Positions 32,084 through 41,257 of a stretch of DNA of 64,000 nucleotides are shown one piece after another (the first letter of the stretch is position 1; every line of letters begins with the position of its first letter). This stretch comes from Bacillota bacterium (GTDB lineage Bacteria; Bacillota; Clostridia; Lachnospirales; Lachnospiraceae), in contig JAEWIZ010000015.1 in NCBI GenBank assembly GCA_023386815.1, forward strand, positions 1 to 64,000, read 5' to 3'. The notes below the pieces were generated by a model, which did no database searches, was not told the DNA's origin, and was given only the letters and a program-made list of their open reading frames with translations. The position numbers and the translations under genes were made by a program.

Positions 32084-34894
32084 ATGGATTTCAGTAAAAA
32101 AGGAATTGAAAATAAACAACATCATATAAAATCAACGTCGCGCCGGCTTATTTCCAAAACAAGGATTACTCTCTTCCGCCTGTGTATTATGGTTCTTGTT
32201 GCTTTTATTATTATTGGAACCTTTGCAGGACTGGGTTTTGTGAAAGGCTTAATTGACATCGCTCCTGATATAGCTCAAATTGATGTAGTTCCTCAGGGCT
32301 ATACCACCACCGTATATGACAAAGATAGCAATGAAATTGAGTATCTGGTAGGAGCACATGCAAACCGCGAATATGTTTATCTTAAAAATCTTCCTGAGTA
32401 TATTAAATACTGCTTTATCAGCATCGAGGATGAGCGTTTTTATGAGCATGACGGAATCGATGTTCGAGGTATTTTTCGCGCTGCTGTCATTGGTCTGACC
32501 ACTGGAAATTTTTCTGAGGGAGCAAGTACCATCACACAACAGCTTCTCAAAAATCAGGTCTTTGAGGGCGGACGAGAAACCACGTTTTCAGAGCGCTTAG
32601 AGAGAAAAATACAGGAACAGTATTTAGCCGTTCAATTAGAGAACAAACTAGATAAAGATACCATTTTGGAATATTATATGAATACCATTAATTTGGGTTC
32701 CGGAACTTATGGTGTACAAACTGCTTCAAAGAAATATTTTAATAAGGATGCAAAGGATTTAACCCTGTCAGAAGCTGCTGTTATTGCTGCTGTCGCTCAG
32801 TTACCGGTGTATAATAATCCGATTACCTATCCGGATCGGAACGAGACCAGAAAGGATGAAATTCTGAAGGAAATGCTGGAACAGGGTCATTGCACTCAAG
32901 AAGAGTATGATGAGGCTATTGCAGATGATGTCTATACCCGAATCCAGTCAGTAAATTCTAAGGAGAATACAACTTCTTTTTATAGCTATTTTGTAGATGA
33001 ATTAATTGAGCAGGTGATGTCAGATTTACAAACAAAGCTTGGATATACCGAAACACAAGCCTCTAATTTGATCTATAGTGGTGGATTGGATATCTATACT
33101 ACCCAGGACTCCACGATTCAAGGTATCTGTGATGACGCTTACGCTGACGAAGCCAATTTCCCTGAAATGGGAGTTTCCTATTGGGAATTAACTTATGCTT
33201 TATCGGTTCAAAAGGCGGATGGAACCACCATCCATTACCATACAAAAGATGTACTCGACTATTATAAAGATTTTGATGATCCTGATCGACTTTACGTTGA
33301 CGATAATGGAAGTAAGTTTTCTGCCCTCTTCTTAGATAAAGAAGATATGCAGGCAAAAGTAGATGCTTTTCGGGATGCTATGCTTGAAGAGGATGATACC
33401 ATTTTAGGTGAGAAGACGACCATGACCCTCCAGCCCCAATCCTCCTTTGTGGTAATGGATCAATCCACAGGAGAGGTAGTTGCATTAATCGGAGGTAGAG
33501 GTGAAAAGGAAGGTAACCGTACTCTGAATAGAGCTACCAATACTTATCGTCAGCCAGGCTCTACCTTTAAGATTCTATCCACCTATCTACCGGCCTTTGA
33601 TAGTGCAGGCTTTACGTTAGCCAGCGTGCAGGATGATTCCGGTCCATACTATTATCCTGAGACAAATACGGAGGTAAACAACTGGACTTCAAGTAATGAA
33701 TATGAAGGTTTGGTTACATTACGCCAGGGTATTTATAATTCCATGAATATTGTAACTGTAAAAACCTTCGTTAAAGTAACTCCTCAAGTAGGTTATGGTT
33801 ATCTTACCAAACTTGGAATTAACTCACTGGTTGAGTCCAGAAAAGAATCCGACGGAAGAACCGTATCTGATATTAATTATCCAATGGCTCTCGGCGGTTT
33901 AACAGATGGTGTTAGTAATATTGAGTTAACTGGCGCTTACGCAGCAATTGCCAATGGCGGAGTATATACTAAGCCTGTTTTCTATACTAAGATAGTAGAT
34001 CACAACGGCAAAGTATTATTAGAGAATAAACCCCAAAGAGAACAGGTTATGAAAGAATCAACCGCTTACTTATTAACAAGTGCGATGGAAGACGTTGTTA
34101 ATAAAGGTACCGGTAAAGCTATTAAATTCACGAAAATTGATATGCCTGTTGCTGGTAAGACCGGCTCCACATCAAATTACTATGACTTATGGTTTTCCGG
34201 TTACACGCCTTATTATACCGCTTCTATTTGGTCAGGTTTTGATAATAATCGTACTCAATCCAATACCCTCTATCCAAAGAAGCTTTGGAAAATGATTATG
34301 GAACAAATTCATATTGAAAAGAATTTGGAGACAAAGGATTTTACTATTCCCGACTCCATCATCACTGCTAAAATATGTACCAAATCCGGAAAGCTGGCAG
34401 TTGATGGATTATGCAATGAATATCTTGGCGGTAACAGCGTGAAAGTCGAATACTTTGCTAAAGGTACAGAACCTACTGAAAAATGTGATGTGCATGTACA
34501 GGCAAGTGTATGTACTGTCTCTGGTGATTTGGCTACCGATAGCTGCCCAATTAACAAAGTGAAGATTGGAGTATTTCTCAATAAGGATGAAACCGGCAAA
34601 ACCGATGATACACCCTATGTATTATCAAAATCATATTGCACCATCCATAAAGGAAATGCCCCAAGTCACAATGCTACCATCACACCGAGTAATGGATCAA
34701 ATTCAAACACCAATACAAATCCTAACTCTAATTCAAATACTAACTCTAATACGAGTCCTAATACAAATGGTAATTCTGACCCGAATACGAATCCTAATTC
34801 AAACGAGAATTCTGATCCGAATACGAATCCTAACGTAGACACGGAGGAAGAAGATAACTTTAACTTTAATATAACTGATTACCTCCTTCCATAG
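32084..34894 (+). CDS. Class A penicillin-binding protein (transglycosylase/transpeptidase)
   Basis: A 936-residue PBP1A-type enzyme. A basic cytoplasmic tail and one membrane helix (about residues 35-57) precede the GT51 domain, with catalytic Glu in SIEDERFYEHDG near 118 and GASTITQQLLKN. The transpeptidase domain follows, with SxxK in QPGSTFKIL near 500, YNSMN, and KTGST near 690. The last 65 residues are a low-complexity Asn/Thr/Ser/Pro tail (repeats of NTNPNS type) and an acidic end. The start is ATG 32084, with GGAGG 5 bases upstream, 63 bases inside the longest frame. It builds and cross-links peptidoglycan at the outer membrane face. Confidence 0.94.
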   Translation: MDFSKKGIENKQHHIKSTSRRLISKTRITLFRLCIMVLVAFIIIGTFAGLGFVKGLIDIAPDIAQIDVVPQGYTTTVYDKDSNEIEYLVGAHANREYVYLKNLPEYIKYCFISIEDERFYEHDGIDVRGIFRAAVIGLTTGNFSEGASTITQQLLKNQVFEGGRETTFSERLERKIQEQYLAVQLENKLDKDTILEYYMNTINLGSGTYGVQTASKKYFNKDAKDLTLSEAAVIAAVAQLPVYNNPITYPDRNETRKDEILKEMLEQGHCTQEEYDEAIADDVYTRIQSVNSKENTTSFYSYFVDELIEQVMSDLQTKLGYTETQASNLIYSGGLDIYTTQDSTIQGICDDAYADEANFPEMGVSYWELTYALSVQKADGTTIHYHTKDVLDYYKDFDDPDRLYVDDNGSKFSALFLDKEDMQAKVDAFRDAMLEEDDTILGEKTTMTLQPQSSFVVMDQSTGEVVALIGGRGEKEGNRTLNRATNTYRQPGSTFKILSTYLPAFDSAGFTLASVQDDSGPYYYPETNTEVNNWTSSNEYEGLVTLRQGIYNSMNIVTVKTFVKVTPQVGYGYLTKLGINSLVESRKESDGRTVSDINYPMALGGLTDGVSNIELTGAYAAIANGGVYTKPVFYTKIVDHNGKVLLENKPQREQVMKESTAYLLTSAMEDVVNKGTGKAIKFTKIDMPVAGKTGSTSNYYDLWFSGYTPYYTASIWSGFDNNRTQSNTLYPKKLWKMIMEQIHIEKNLETKDFTIPDSIITAKICTKSGKLAVDGLCNEYLGGNSVKVEYFAKGTEPTEKCDVHVQASVCTVSGDLATDSCPINKVKIGVFLNKDETGKTDDTPYVLSKSYCTIHKGNAPSHNATITPSNGSNSNTNTNPNSNSNTNSNTSPNTNGNSDPNTNPNSNENSDPNTNPNVDTEEEDNFNFNITDYLLP

Positions 34895-34917
34895 TGTTAA
34901 GACACCTCGTATAATTC

Positions 34918-34982
34918 AAAAAGCTGATATAAATTCGGTTAATTCACGATTGTGATTTACCTGAATATATATCAGCTTTTTT
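34918..34982. terminator. Bidirectional terminator between PBP and spoVAE
   Basis: AAAAAGCTGATATA (34918-34931) pairs with TATATCAGCTTTTT (34968-34981). Runs of T on both strands make it usable for the PBP transcript and for the convergent spoVA operon. Confidence 0.82.
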
Positions 34983-35027
34983 AAGCTTCCTATCGATTAG
35001 GAAATATACCATACTAAACATATTATG

Positions 35028-35384
35028 TTACGACTTCATCTTAGAGTTGAAGAACCAGGATGCAATATAGGCAAAAATCAAAGCAGCGGATATACCCACA
35101 GCAGATGCTGTAAATCCACCTTTAAAAAGTCCTATAAAGCCCTCCTTATCAATAGCATCCTTCATCCCCTTAAACAAGGCATTACCAAAGCCGGTTAATG
35201 GAACACTTGCTCCAGCACCTGCCCATTTTGCAAAAGGTTCATAAAGACCAAGGGCGCCCAGCACAGCACCGGTGCAAACCAGAATAACCATCACTCGTCC
35301 AGGCATCAGCTTTGTAGTGTCAAGTAATATCTGAACCACTGCACAAATAGCTCCTCCCACTAAAAATGCTTTTATATACTCCAT
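35028..35384 (-). CDS. spoVAE: Stage V sporulation protein AE
   Basis: A 118-residue SpoVAE (SpoVAEB type) with three to four membrane helices and the family's GAVLGALGLYEPFAKWAGAGA and VPLTGFGNALFKGMKDAI. It is part of the channel that moves Ca-dipicolinate into the forespore and out during germination. It is paralogous to SpoVAC. AAAGGAG precedes the ATG. Last gene of the spoVACDE operon, the clostridial minimal set. Confidence 0.95.
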   Translation of the reverse strand: MEYIKAFLVGGAICAVVQILLDTTKLMPGRVMVILVCTGAVLGALGLYEPFAKWAGAGASVPLTGFGNALFKGMKDAIDKEGFIGLFKGGFTASAVGISAALIFAYIASWFFNSKMKS

Positions 35385-35441
35385 AGAATTAAACTCCTTT
35401 CCATCTTATCTATCATAGACAATAAAAACTGCTTGTTCCTA

Positions 35442-36500
35442 TCAGCCTTCCGATTCTATTACAACTGCGTGAGCTATGCCTGGAACTGTTTTTCCTTCAT
35501 TAAAACTTACCTGTGACAGTAGTGCACCTGTTGGGATAAACAGAACTCTCTTCCACTCTCTGGTTTTTAGTTTTGTATAAATCAAGCTAGCAAAGGTGAT
35601 TGCCGAGCAGCCACAGCCGCTTCCGCCTGCATGTGTATCCTGATTTTCTTGATCGAATATTTCTATTCCACAGTCCATATGATTTTTACTGATATCATAG
35701 CCAGCACTCGAAAGCAGATCAATTAATATTTTAGCTCCAACATAGCCCAGATCTCCGGTAATGATTCTATCATAATAGGAGGGTTCCACACCAAAGTCCT
35801 CAAGATTTTGTTTTATTGTCTCAAATGCTGCAGGAGCCATGCATGCGCCCATATTCATAGAGTCCTTTATACCATAGTCAACTATTTTCCCGGTTGTTAT
35901 ACCCTTTATTACTACATCTGCTTCGCCTGACTTTGAAATCTTTTTATCAGCGTTAGTAATAATGACCGCACCACTTCCTGTTACGGTCCAAGAAGCAGAA
36001 TAAGGTCTTTGATTCCCGTAATCTAGGGGGAATCGAAACTGTTTTTCTGCACCCGCAAAATGACTGGATGTAAGTGATAGAACCCGATCCGCATAACCCC
36101 CGTCCACCAAGATTGCTCCAATCGACATTGCTTCTCCCATGGTAGAACATGCGCCGTAAATCCCAAACATGGGTATTTTCAATTCAGCAATTCCAAAGGA
36201 GGTCGCAATTAATTGTCCCAGTAAGTCTCCGCCCACCAGATATCTTATATCCGTATTAGCTAATCCCACCTTCATCAGTACTTTATCAGCGGCCTCTTTC
36301 ATTATTTCACTTTCTGCTTCTTCCCAAGTGTTTTTTCCAAACATCGGATCATCATTTACAATATCAAACAGAGACCCTAAGGGTCCTTCGGATTCCTTTT
36401 TTCCTGCAACTGATGAGGTTGCTACAATGTAGGGGGGATTTTGGAAACTAATACTCTGTTTTCCAATGATTTTTGATTGATTATCAGCTTTTTCCGTCAC
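35442..36500 (-). CDS. spoVAD: Stage V sporulation protein AD
   Basis: A 352-residue SpoVAD. The thiolase/ketoacyl synthase-like fold is visible: FGIYGACSTMGEAMSIGA near residue 108 retains the Cys position, and CGIEIFDQENQDTHAGGSGCGCSA near 275 is characteristic. It binds dipicolinic acid rather than catalysing condensation in studied bacilli. It starts with GTG at 36500, with AAAGGAG 8 bases upstream. Located at the inner spore membrane with SpoVAC and SpoVAE. Confidence 0.96.
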   Translation of the reverse strand: MTEKADNQSKIIGKQSISFQNPPYIVATSSVAGKKESEGPLGSLFDIVNDDPMFGKNTWEEAESEIMKEAADKVLMKVGLANTDIRYLVGGDLLGQLIATSFGIAELKIPMFGIYGACSTMGEAMSIGAILVDGGYADRVLSLTSSHFAGAEKQFRFPLDYGNQRPYSASWTVTGSGAVIITNADKKISKSGEADVVIKGITTGKIVDYGIKDSMNMGACMAPAAFETIKQNLEDFGVEPSYYDRIITGDLGYVGAKILIDLLSSAGYDISKNHMDCGIEIFDQENQDTHAGGSGCGCSAITFASLIYTKLKTREWKRVLFIPTGALLSQVSFNEGKTVPGIAHAVVIESEG

Positions 36501-36573
36501 GCTTACAACTCCTTTTAAAGCCTTATCAAGGCTCTTCTCTATAATTTTCTAGTCATCTGACTTTTGTTGCATA

Positions 36574-37077
36574 TTAAACTGCACCTAACAATTTTAAGAT
36601 ATAGTAAATTACACCAAGAACCCAGGAACAGAAGATCCCGTAAAGAATTACTGGCCCTGCAATCGTAAATATTTTGCAGCCAATACCAAAGACTTGTCCT
36701 TCTTTTTTGTATTCAACCGCTGGTGCCGCCATAGAGTTTGCAAATCCGGTAATCGGTACCAAAGTTCCTGCACCGCCGAATTTTGCTAATTTTTGATAAA
36801 GACCTACACCTGTTAATACAATCGCCAAAAATACTAGCGTAATTGTTGTATACAGCTTTCCGGTTTCCTCCTCGGCTCCCATATAGATATAATAATTTGT
36901 GAGAGCTTGCCCGATGACACAGATAATACCACCAATCAAAAATGCCTTGGCTGTATTCTTTGGAATACTATTCTTTGGTGTAACCTCCTTTACATACTGG
37001 TTAAAATATTCATTTCTTAGTTGGGTATCTGTTTCATTTATGATATGTTTGGCAGATACTTGCTTTTTTTCACTCAT
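36574..37077 (-). CDS. spoVAC: Stage V sporulation protein AC
   Basis: A 167-residue SpoVAC with a polar N-terminus and four membrane helices from about residue 40 on. AFLIGGIICVIGQALTNYYI and LAKFGGAGTLVPITGFANSM are shared with SpoVAE. In Bacillus it acts as a mechanosensitive channel in germination. I chose ATG 37077; an in-frame TTG at 37098 is possible but has no better ribosome site. First gene of spoVACDE. Confidence 0.94.
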   Translation of the reverse strand: MSEKKQVSAKHIINETDTQLRNEYFNQYVKEVTPKNSIPKNTAKAFLIGGIICVIGQALTNYYIYMGAEEETGKLYTTITLVFLAIVLTGVGLYQKLAKFGGAGTLVPITGFANSMAAPAVEYKKEGQVFGIGCKIFTIAGPVILYGIFCSWVLGVIYYILKLLGAV

Positions 37078-37164
37078 CTTAACAACCACGCCTTTCAATT
37101 TTTGATGACCTATTTATATACTTATCTCCTTAGTATCTCCAGCAAATGTTGTCTCAAGGTATCG

Positions 37165-37341
37165 CTAAACCTCTCCATAGCAATTATTATCATAAACGTA
37201 CCAGGGACGCTGATTATTTACTAACGTGCCATCGAATTGCTCCGGTTGATTCTTCACATATAAGGTAACACAAAGTACAATCAGTAATGCTGTAACGACT
37301 AAAAAAACAGCTAGCCATACTACTTTTCTTCTCATTTGCAT
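37165..37341 (-). CDS. 58-residue single-helix membrane protein between sigF and spoVAC
   Basis: A short reading frame from ATG 37341 to TAG 37165. It begins MQMRRKVVWLAVFLVVTALL, has one membrane helix (about 7-28) and a short extracytoplasmic tail ending NQRPWYVYDNNCYGEV. GGATGTGGTGG lies upstream of the ATG. It occupies the place where bacilli have spoVAA and spoVAB. It lies 25 bases beyond the spoIIA terminator. Its aromatic-rich tail is reminiscent of small forespore membrane proteins, but I do not recognise a family. Confidence 0.6.
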   Translation of the reverse strand: MQMRRKVVWLAVFLVVTALLIVLCVTLYVKNQPEQFDGTLVNNQRPWYVYDNNCYGEV

Positions 37342-37365
37342 TAAACCACCACATCCTTTTCATGC

Positions 37366-37399
37366 AAAAAAGCATCAGTTCCATCTCTGATGCTTTTTT
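37366..37399 (-). terminator. Terminator of the spoIIA operon
   Basis: Perfect 13-bp stem AAAAAAGCATCAG (37366-37378) with CTGATGCTTTTTT (37387-37399), T runs on both strands. It lies 105 bases after the sigF stop codon. Confidence 0.88.
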
Positions 37400-37503
37400 G
37401 GATTATCCATATTCTGATAATATTATATGAATTACCACTTTTCCTATACTGGAAATATATGGCCATTATTCTCTTATCTATTTTCGCTCTTGTATTTTAA
37501 AAT

Positions 37504-38220
37504 CTATGCACCAAGTCTTTCCCGCATAATTTTTAGTATTCGTTTTTCCATTCTAGAAACCTGTACCTGTGAAATACCTAATTCCTTTGCAATATCCGTC
37601 TGAGTTCTGTCTTTAAAATATCTAAGCCGGATAATCTCCTGCTCCTTGTCATCTAGGGATGCGATAATCTCCCGCAGAGCAAGCTTGTCCACCAGATCTT
37701 CACTTTCATCTTTCGTCTCTGCCAGCTTATCAATTAAATATATGGGGCTACCATCACCCTGATAAATAGTCTTATAAAGAGATTCTACTTCTGTCCCTGT
37801 TTCCATGGCCATAATAATATCTTCTTTATCCAGATCCAACTCTGTTTCCAATTCCTCAAAGGTTGGGTCACGACCAAACTCATTTTGATATCGCTCTCGG
37901 ACACTTCGTATTTTTATCGCTGACTCCTTTAATGATCTACTGACCTTAATCATTCCATCGTCCCTTAAAAAGCGTTTAATTTCCCCCGTTATCATAGGGA
38001 CAGCATAAGTGGAGAATTTTACTTCATAAGTCGAATCAAATTTATCAATTGCTTTCATTAAGCCAATACTTCCAATCTGAAACAAGTCCTCCATCTCGTG
38101 ACCACGGTTCATAAACCTGCGAACGATGCTCCATACTAAGCCTACATTCTCTGCTACTACCCGGTCTCTGGCTTCTCGATCCCCATCCTTTGAAAGTTTA
38201 ATCAATTCAAGTGTATCCAC
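37504..38220 (-). CDS. sigF: RNA polymerase sporulation sigma factor F
   Basis: A 238-residue sigma-70 family protein (SpoIIAC). Region 2 reads HEMEDLFQIGSIGLMKAIDK with the -10-recognising FSTYAVPMITGEIKRFLRDD; region 4 ends in ELGISQVQVSRMEKRILKIM. It directs the first forespore-specific transcription programme and is held inactive by SpoIIAB. Its position as third gene after spoIIAA and spoIIAB fixes its identity over the related sigma G. Confidence 0.97.
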   Translation of the reverse strand: MDTLELIKLSKDGDREARDRVVAENVGLVWSIVRRFMNRGHEMEDLFQIGSIGLMKAIDKFDSTYEVKFSTYAVPMITGEIKRFLRDDGMIKVSRSLKESAIKIRSVRERYQNEFGRDPTFEELETELDLDKEDIIMAMETGTEVESLYKTIYQGDGSPIYLIDKLAETKDESEDLVDKLALREIIASLDDKEQEIIRLRYFKDRTQTDIAKELGISQVQVSRMEKRILKIMRERLGA

Positions 38221-38261
38221 ATTTCATCTCGCTCCTTTCTTTTTAGACTTTTCTTTCTTTT

Positions 38262-38735
38262 CTAAGCCTCAATCTCAAAGGCTTGCGGAGCAAATCTTTT
38301 TTTCATTTCAATCTTCCCAATCTTCTTCCTCATAATCACCCTGGTACCCGCTCCAGATGAAGATACCACCTGTAAATCGTCCATAAAGGCTTCCATAAAC
38401 GAAAATCCCATACCCGAGCGCTCCAACTCAGGTTTTGTAGTATATAAGGGCTCCATCGCTTTGTTCACATCCTCAATTCCAACCCCCTGATCAATAATTT
38501 CAACGGTTAATTGATTCTCACAAATCGTACAATGCATCGATATCACACCTATTTCATCCACATAACCATGAATGATTGCATTGGTTACTGCCTCTGATAC
38601 TGCTGTTTTGATATCTGCCAGTTCTTCAATTGTTGGGTCGAGTTGCGCTACAAAAGCCGCTACAACAGTTCTTGCAAAGCTTTCATTCTGTGACCGACTT
38701 TCAAACTCCAGCCTCATTTCATTTTTATCATTCAT
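38262..38735 (-). CDS. spoIIAB: Anti-sigma F factor SpoIIAB
   Basis: A 157-residue GHKL-type Ser kinase and anti-sigma factor. The N box (AVSEAVTNAIIHGY) near residue 46, the G1 box VEIIDQGVGIEDV near 84 and G2 RSGMGFSFMEAFMD near 113 are complete. It binds sigma F with ATP and phosphorylates SpoIIAA. The C-terminus is about 10 residues longer than that of Bacillus. Confidence 0.96.
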   Translation of the reverse strand: MNDKNEMRLEFESRSQNESFARTVVAAFVAQLDPTIEELADIKTAVSEAVTNAIIHGYVDEIGVISMHCTICENQLTVEIIDQGVGIEDVNKAMEPLYTTKPELERSGMGFSFMEAFMDDLQVVSSSGAGTRVIMRKKIGKIEMKKRFAPQAFEIEA

Positions 38736-38759
38736 CCTTAAATCTTCCCCTTTCTATTT

Positions 38760-39149
38760 TCACTTAACCAAAATATGAAGCGCTGCTTCTACGGTGTCAT
38801 ATTTTTCTATGATTTTATAAAGTCCTGACAAACGAAATATTCTGTCAACAGCTGAGCCCACGTTTGAAACCGCTATCTTTCCCCCAATAAATATAACCTT
38901 GCGATATCTTCCCATGATTACACCGATCCCGGCGCTATCCATAAAACTGGCTTCTGAAAAGTCAAAAATGATATGTTTAATATTCTTTCGATCAATAATT
39001 CTATCTGCTTCTTCCCGGATCTGTACTGCATTATGGTGATCGAGTTCATCCCGTAACCGGATGATTAAACATCGACCATCAATCTCATACTCCGTGACCC
39101 CCTCTCCTGTTCCCCGTATTATCTTGGTTTTCTTTTTCTCATCTTGCAT
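38760..39149 (-). CDS. spoIIAA: Anti-anti-sigma factor SpoIIAA
   Basis: A 129-residue STAS-domain protein. The phosphorylated Ser is in FMDSAGIGVIMGRY (Ser72), matching Ser58 of Bacillus SpoIIAA. A 12-14 residue charged extension (MQDEKKKTKIIRGT) precedes the usual start; AGGAGG supports the ATG at 39149. Dephosphorylated SpoIIAA frees sigma F from SpoIIAB. First gene of the operon; a sigma-H-type promoter would be expected in 39150-39200, but I could not identify it with confidence. Confidence 0.95.
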   Translation of the reverse strand: MQDEKKKTKIIRGTGEGVTEYEIDGRCLIIRLRDELDHHNAVQIREEADRIIDRKNIKHIIFDFSEASFMDSAGIGVIMGRYRKVIFIGGKIAVSNVGSAVDRIFRLSGLYKIIEKYDTVEAALHILVK

Positions 39150-39200
39150 CTACTATAGCCTCCTATTGTTTACTAATATTTCCATTTGATTTTGGTCAAG

Positions 39201-39252
39201 AAAAAAGACCTTTTATGGAAGGGCATGAAAGCCCTTCAACATGAAACGTCTT
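39201..39252 (-). terminator. Terminator after the TPR protein gene
   Basis: Inner stem GAAGGGC (39218-39224) with GCCCTTC (39231-39237), outer arms AAGACC with GTCTT, then TTTTTT on the minus strand. It separates the TPR gene from spoIIAA. Confidence 0.8.
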
Positions 39253-39280
39253 AATCGTAATTATCCTTTGTATATTTCAT

Positions 39281-40678
39281 TTATTCCTGTACTTCTTTTA
39301 AGTAATCATTTGCATCTGCTACTCGTGATGAATCTGGAAAATCACTTATGACCAGATTATAATAAACGGCTGCATTAATCTTATCATCCAGCCTATGATA
39401 AGCTCTTGCTGCAAAATAAACAGCGTCAACATCCTTCGGGTCAAACTTTATTGCCAGCTTTAGCTGAACCAATGCTTCCTCATATTTTCCCTTACTATAC
39501 AGGCTATGGCCTTCTTCATAATGAATTTTGGCAGCCTCAGGGTAAGTTATTTCCGTTAGGTTACTAAACAATTGCTTAGCAGCATCTGCTTCAAACTTTG
39601 TATCGTCAATATCAACCAGTGAATCTGCCACTGCCGGTAAATTTTGCTGATTTTTTGGTTTCTCTAGTTCAGCCAGATAGACTCTAGCTGCTTCCATTAA
39701 TCCCGTATAGATATCATTATTATCTGCACTGTTGAGTGTATCAATTTGCGCCTGTAAATCCTTTTTGTCCGTTTCCAGCTGTTCTTTCTCTGTCTGAAGC
39801 TGGGTAATTAAATCATCCTTTTGCTGAATCTGTTCAGCGGTATATGAGGTATCCGCATAACCGGTATCCTGATCAGAAGCCGCATTCTTTTTGATGGTTG
39901 GTACAATTAAAAAGGCTGCCACGGCCAAACCAATTACAATACCTACAACCAGGTTAACATAGGCCATAATATTGGGCTTGTCCTCCCGGTAAGAGGAGAT
40001 GGGCATAATCGAGGCTGTAGACGGCTGTTCTGCCTCTGGATTACTATTTAGATCCTTGACCGCTGCTGCTACCTCAATCTCTTTTAAGTACTTTAATGTA
40101 GTTGTATTAGTCACATCTATCTTGACTATCTTCTGAAGATACTTTCTTGCTTTATCCTTCTCACCTGTCTTAATTAGTAACAGAACCAACAATTGATAGG
40201 CTCGAATAAAATTCGTATTCAAACTTACCACTTTTTTTAGTTGAATGATAGCAAGGTCATCACTCCCCTGCTTCGCTAGACCTAATGCAGTATTATAACG
40301 TTTAATCGCTTGATTTAAGGAATCCAATTTTGTAAGGTTTGTTTGAACCTTATTAATATACTCATCTGCATCATTATCGTCCGGTTTAAAATGTTTACTG
40401 ATGACCCACTCACTAATCGCAGCAACCATCTCTCCCATTTCATAATAAACTAGTCCTAACAAATTTCTGGCATTACTATTTAATTTATTTAATTCAAGGC
40501 TCTTTCGCAGGGATATGATCGCACCAGATAAATCCCTAACTTTTGCTCTTGCAAGTCCATCATTATAGAAAAGATTGGAAGCTGACAATACTTTTTTATA
40601 GATTGTCAAATCATTACCGCATCTTTCGCAGCGTTTTCTCTTGTCCGACATATTACTTCCACAATTCGGGCAAACCAT
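39281..40678 (-). CDS. Zinc-ribbon and TPR membrane protein
   Basis: A 465-residue protein. The N-terminus is a four-Cys zinc ribbon (CPNCGSNMSDKRKRCERCG). Tetratricopeptide repeats cover about residues 30-195, a single membrane helix lies near 233-255, then a coiled coil (QLQTEKEQLETDKKDLQAQI near 290), and further TPR-like repeats close the C-terminus (GKYEEALVQLKLAIKFDPKD). The layout suggests a scaffold with repeats on both sides of the membrane. It is downstream of the 49-residue gene, with AGGTGGGG before its ATG. No enzymatic domain is seen. Confidence 0.82.
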   Translation of the reverse strand: MVCPNCGSNMSDKRKRCERCGNDLTIYKKVLSASNLFYNDGLARAKVRDLSGAIISLRKSLELNKLNSNARNLLGLVYYEMGEMVAAISEWVISKHFKPDDNDADEYINKVQTNLTKLDSLNQAIKRYNTALGLAKQGSDDLAIIQLKKVVSLNTNFIRAYQLLVLLLIKTGEKDKARKYLQKIVKIDVTNTTTLKYLKEIEVAAAVKDLNSNPEAEQPSTASIMPISSYREDKPNIMAYVNLVVGIVIGLAVAAFLIVPTIKKNAASDQDTGYADTSYTAEQIQQKDDLITQLQTEKEQLETDKKDLQAQIDTLNSADNNDIYTGLMEAARVYLAELEKPKNQQNLPAVADSLVDIDDTKFEADAAKQLFSNLTEITYPEAAKIHYEEGHSLYSKGKYEEALVQLKLAIKFDPKDVDAVYFAARAYHRLDDKINAAVYYNLVISDFPDSSRVADANDYLKEVQE

Positions 40679-40705
40679 ATCATCCCCACCTGTCTGTTCT
40701 TTAAT

Positions 40706-40855
40706 CTATTCGTTATTTGTTTTCTTTGTTCCCTTTAGTATTTCTTTTAATATATCCGTTACATCTGTCAAATCATTATTATTAATAACGTCCTCTGCCT
40801 GTTCTATCTCAGGGCTTGGCTGAAACTTTTGTATTTCCTCATCAAAGTTAATCAT
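40706..40855 (-). CDS. 49-residue acidic small protein
   Basis: A short reading frame from ATG 40855 to TAG 40706 (MINFDEEIQKFQPSPEIEQA...), preceded by GGAGG 9 bases upstream and followed 27 bases later by the TPR gene on the same strand. It is acidic, mostly helical in character (LTDVTDILKEILK) and lacks a membrane segment. Its ribosome site, spacing and codon use support a real gene. Function unknown; it might be a partner of the TPR protein. Confidence 0.6.
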   Translation of the reverse strand: MINFDEEIQKFQPSPEIEQAEDVINNNDLTDVTDILKEILKGTKKTNNE

Positions 40856-41194
40856 TACGACAATCCTCCGTACTAAAAAATCCATCTTTATAGATTATGA
40901 ACAATGAGCTTTCTTACTCCCAATAAGTCAGTTCACAAAGAACTCTCATGATATATCCTTAAGTTCTTACGTAATATTTTCTCATACTATTCATCATACT
41001 ATAAAAGCCAGAAAAATCAATAGTTTATGGGAATTATTATAGATAATATTTGTAAAACAATGTATTACTACACCTGTTTTTCCCCTTTTTTACATAATAA
41101 AAAGCATTTCGACAAACCAATCTTTTGAGGTATTCTTTAAGGTTCTTTAGTTATTATCATTTCTTGCTCTATCCTAGTATTCTTTTACCAGGAC

Positions 41195-41222
41195 TTGCTT
41201 TTATGCAATATTAGCGTATAAT
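41195..41222 (+). promoter_or_regulatory. Probable sigma-A promoter of the PrsA-like gene
   Basis: TTGCTT (41195-41200) and TATAAT (41217-41222), 16 bases apart and 35 bases before the GTG start. The rest of the 400-bp gap at 40856-41194 is AT-rich and shows no gene, repeat or stable hairpin to me. Confidence 0.6.
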
Positions 41223-41257
41223 AATAATACCGCAATGATATCTTCGGAGGAATAAAC

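Noticed and set aside
34566..34838. 90-codon frame over the PBP tail repeats
   Set aside because: Frame-shifted reading of the Asn/Thr repeat DNA, giving an Ile/Gln/Thr periodic product; an artefact of the repeat.
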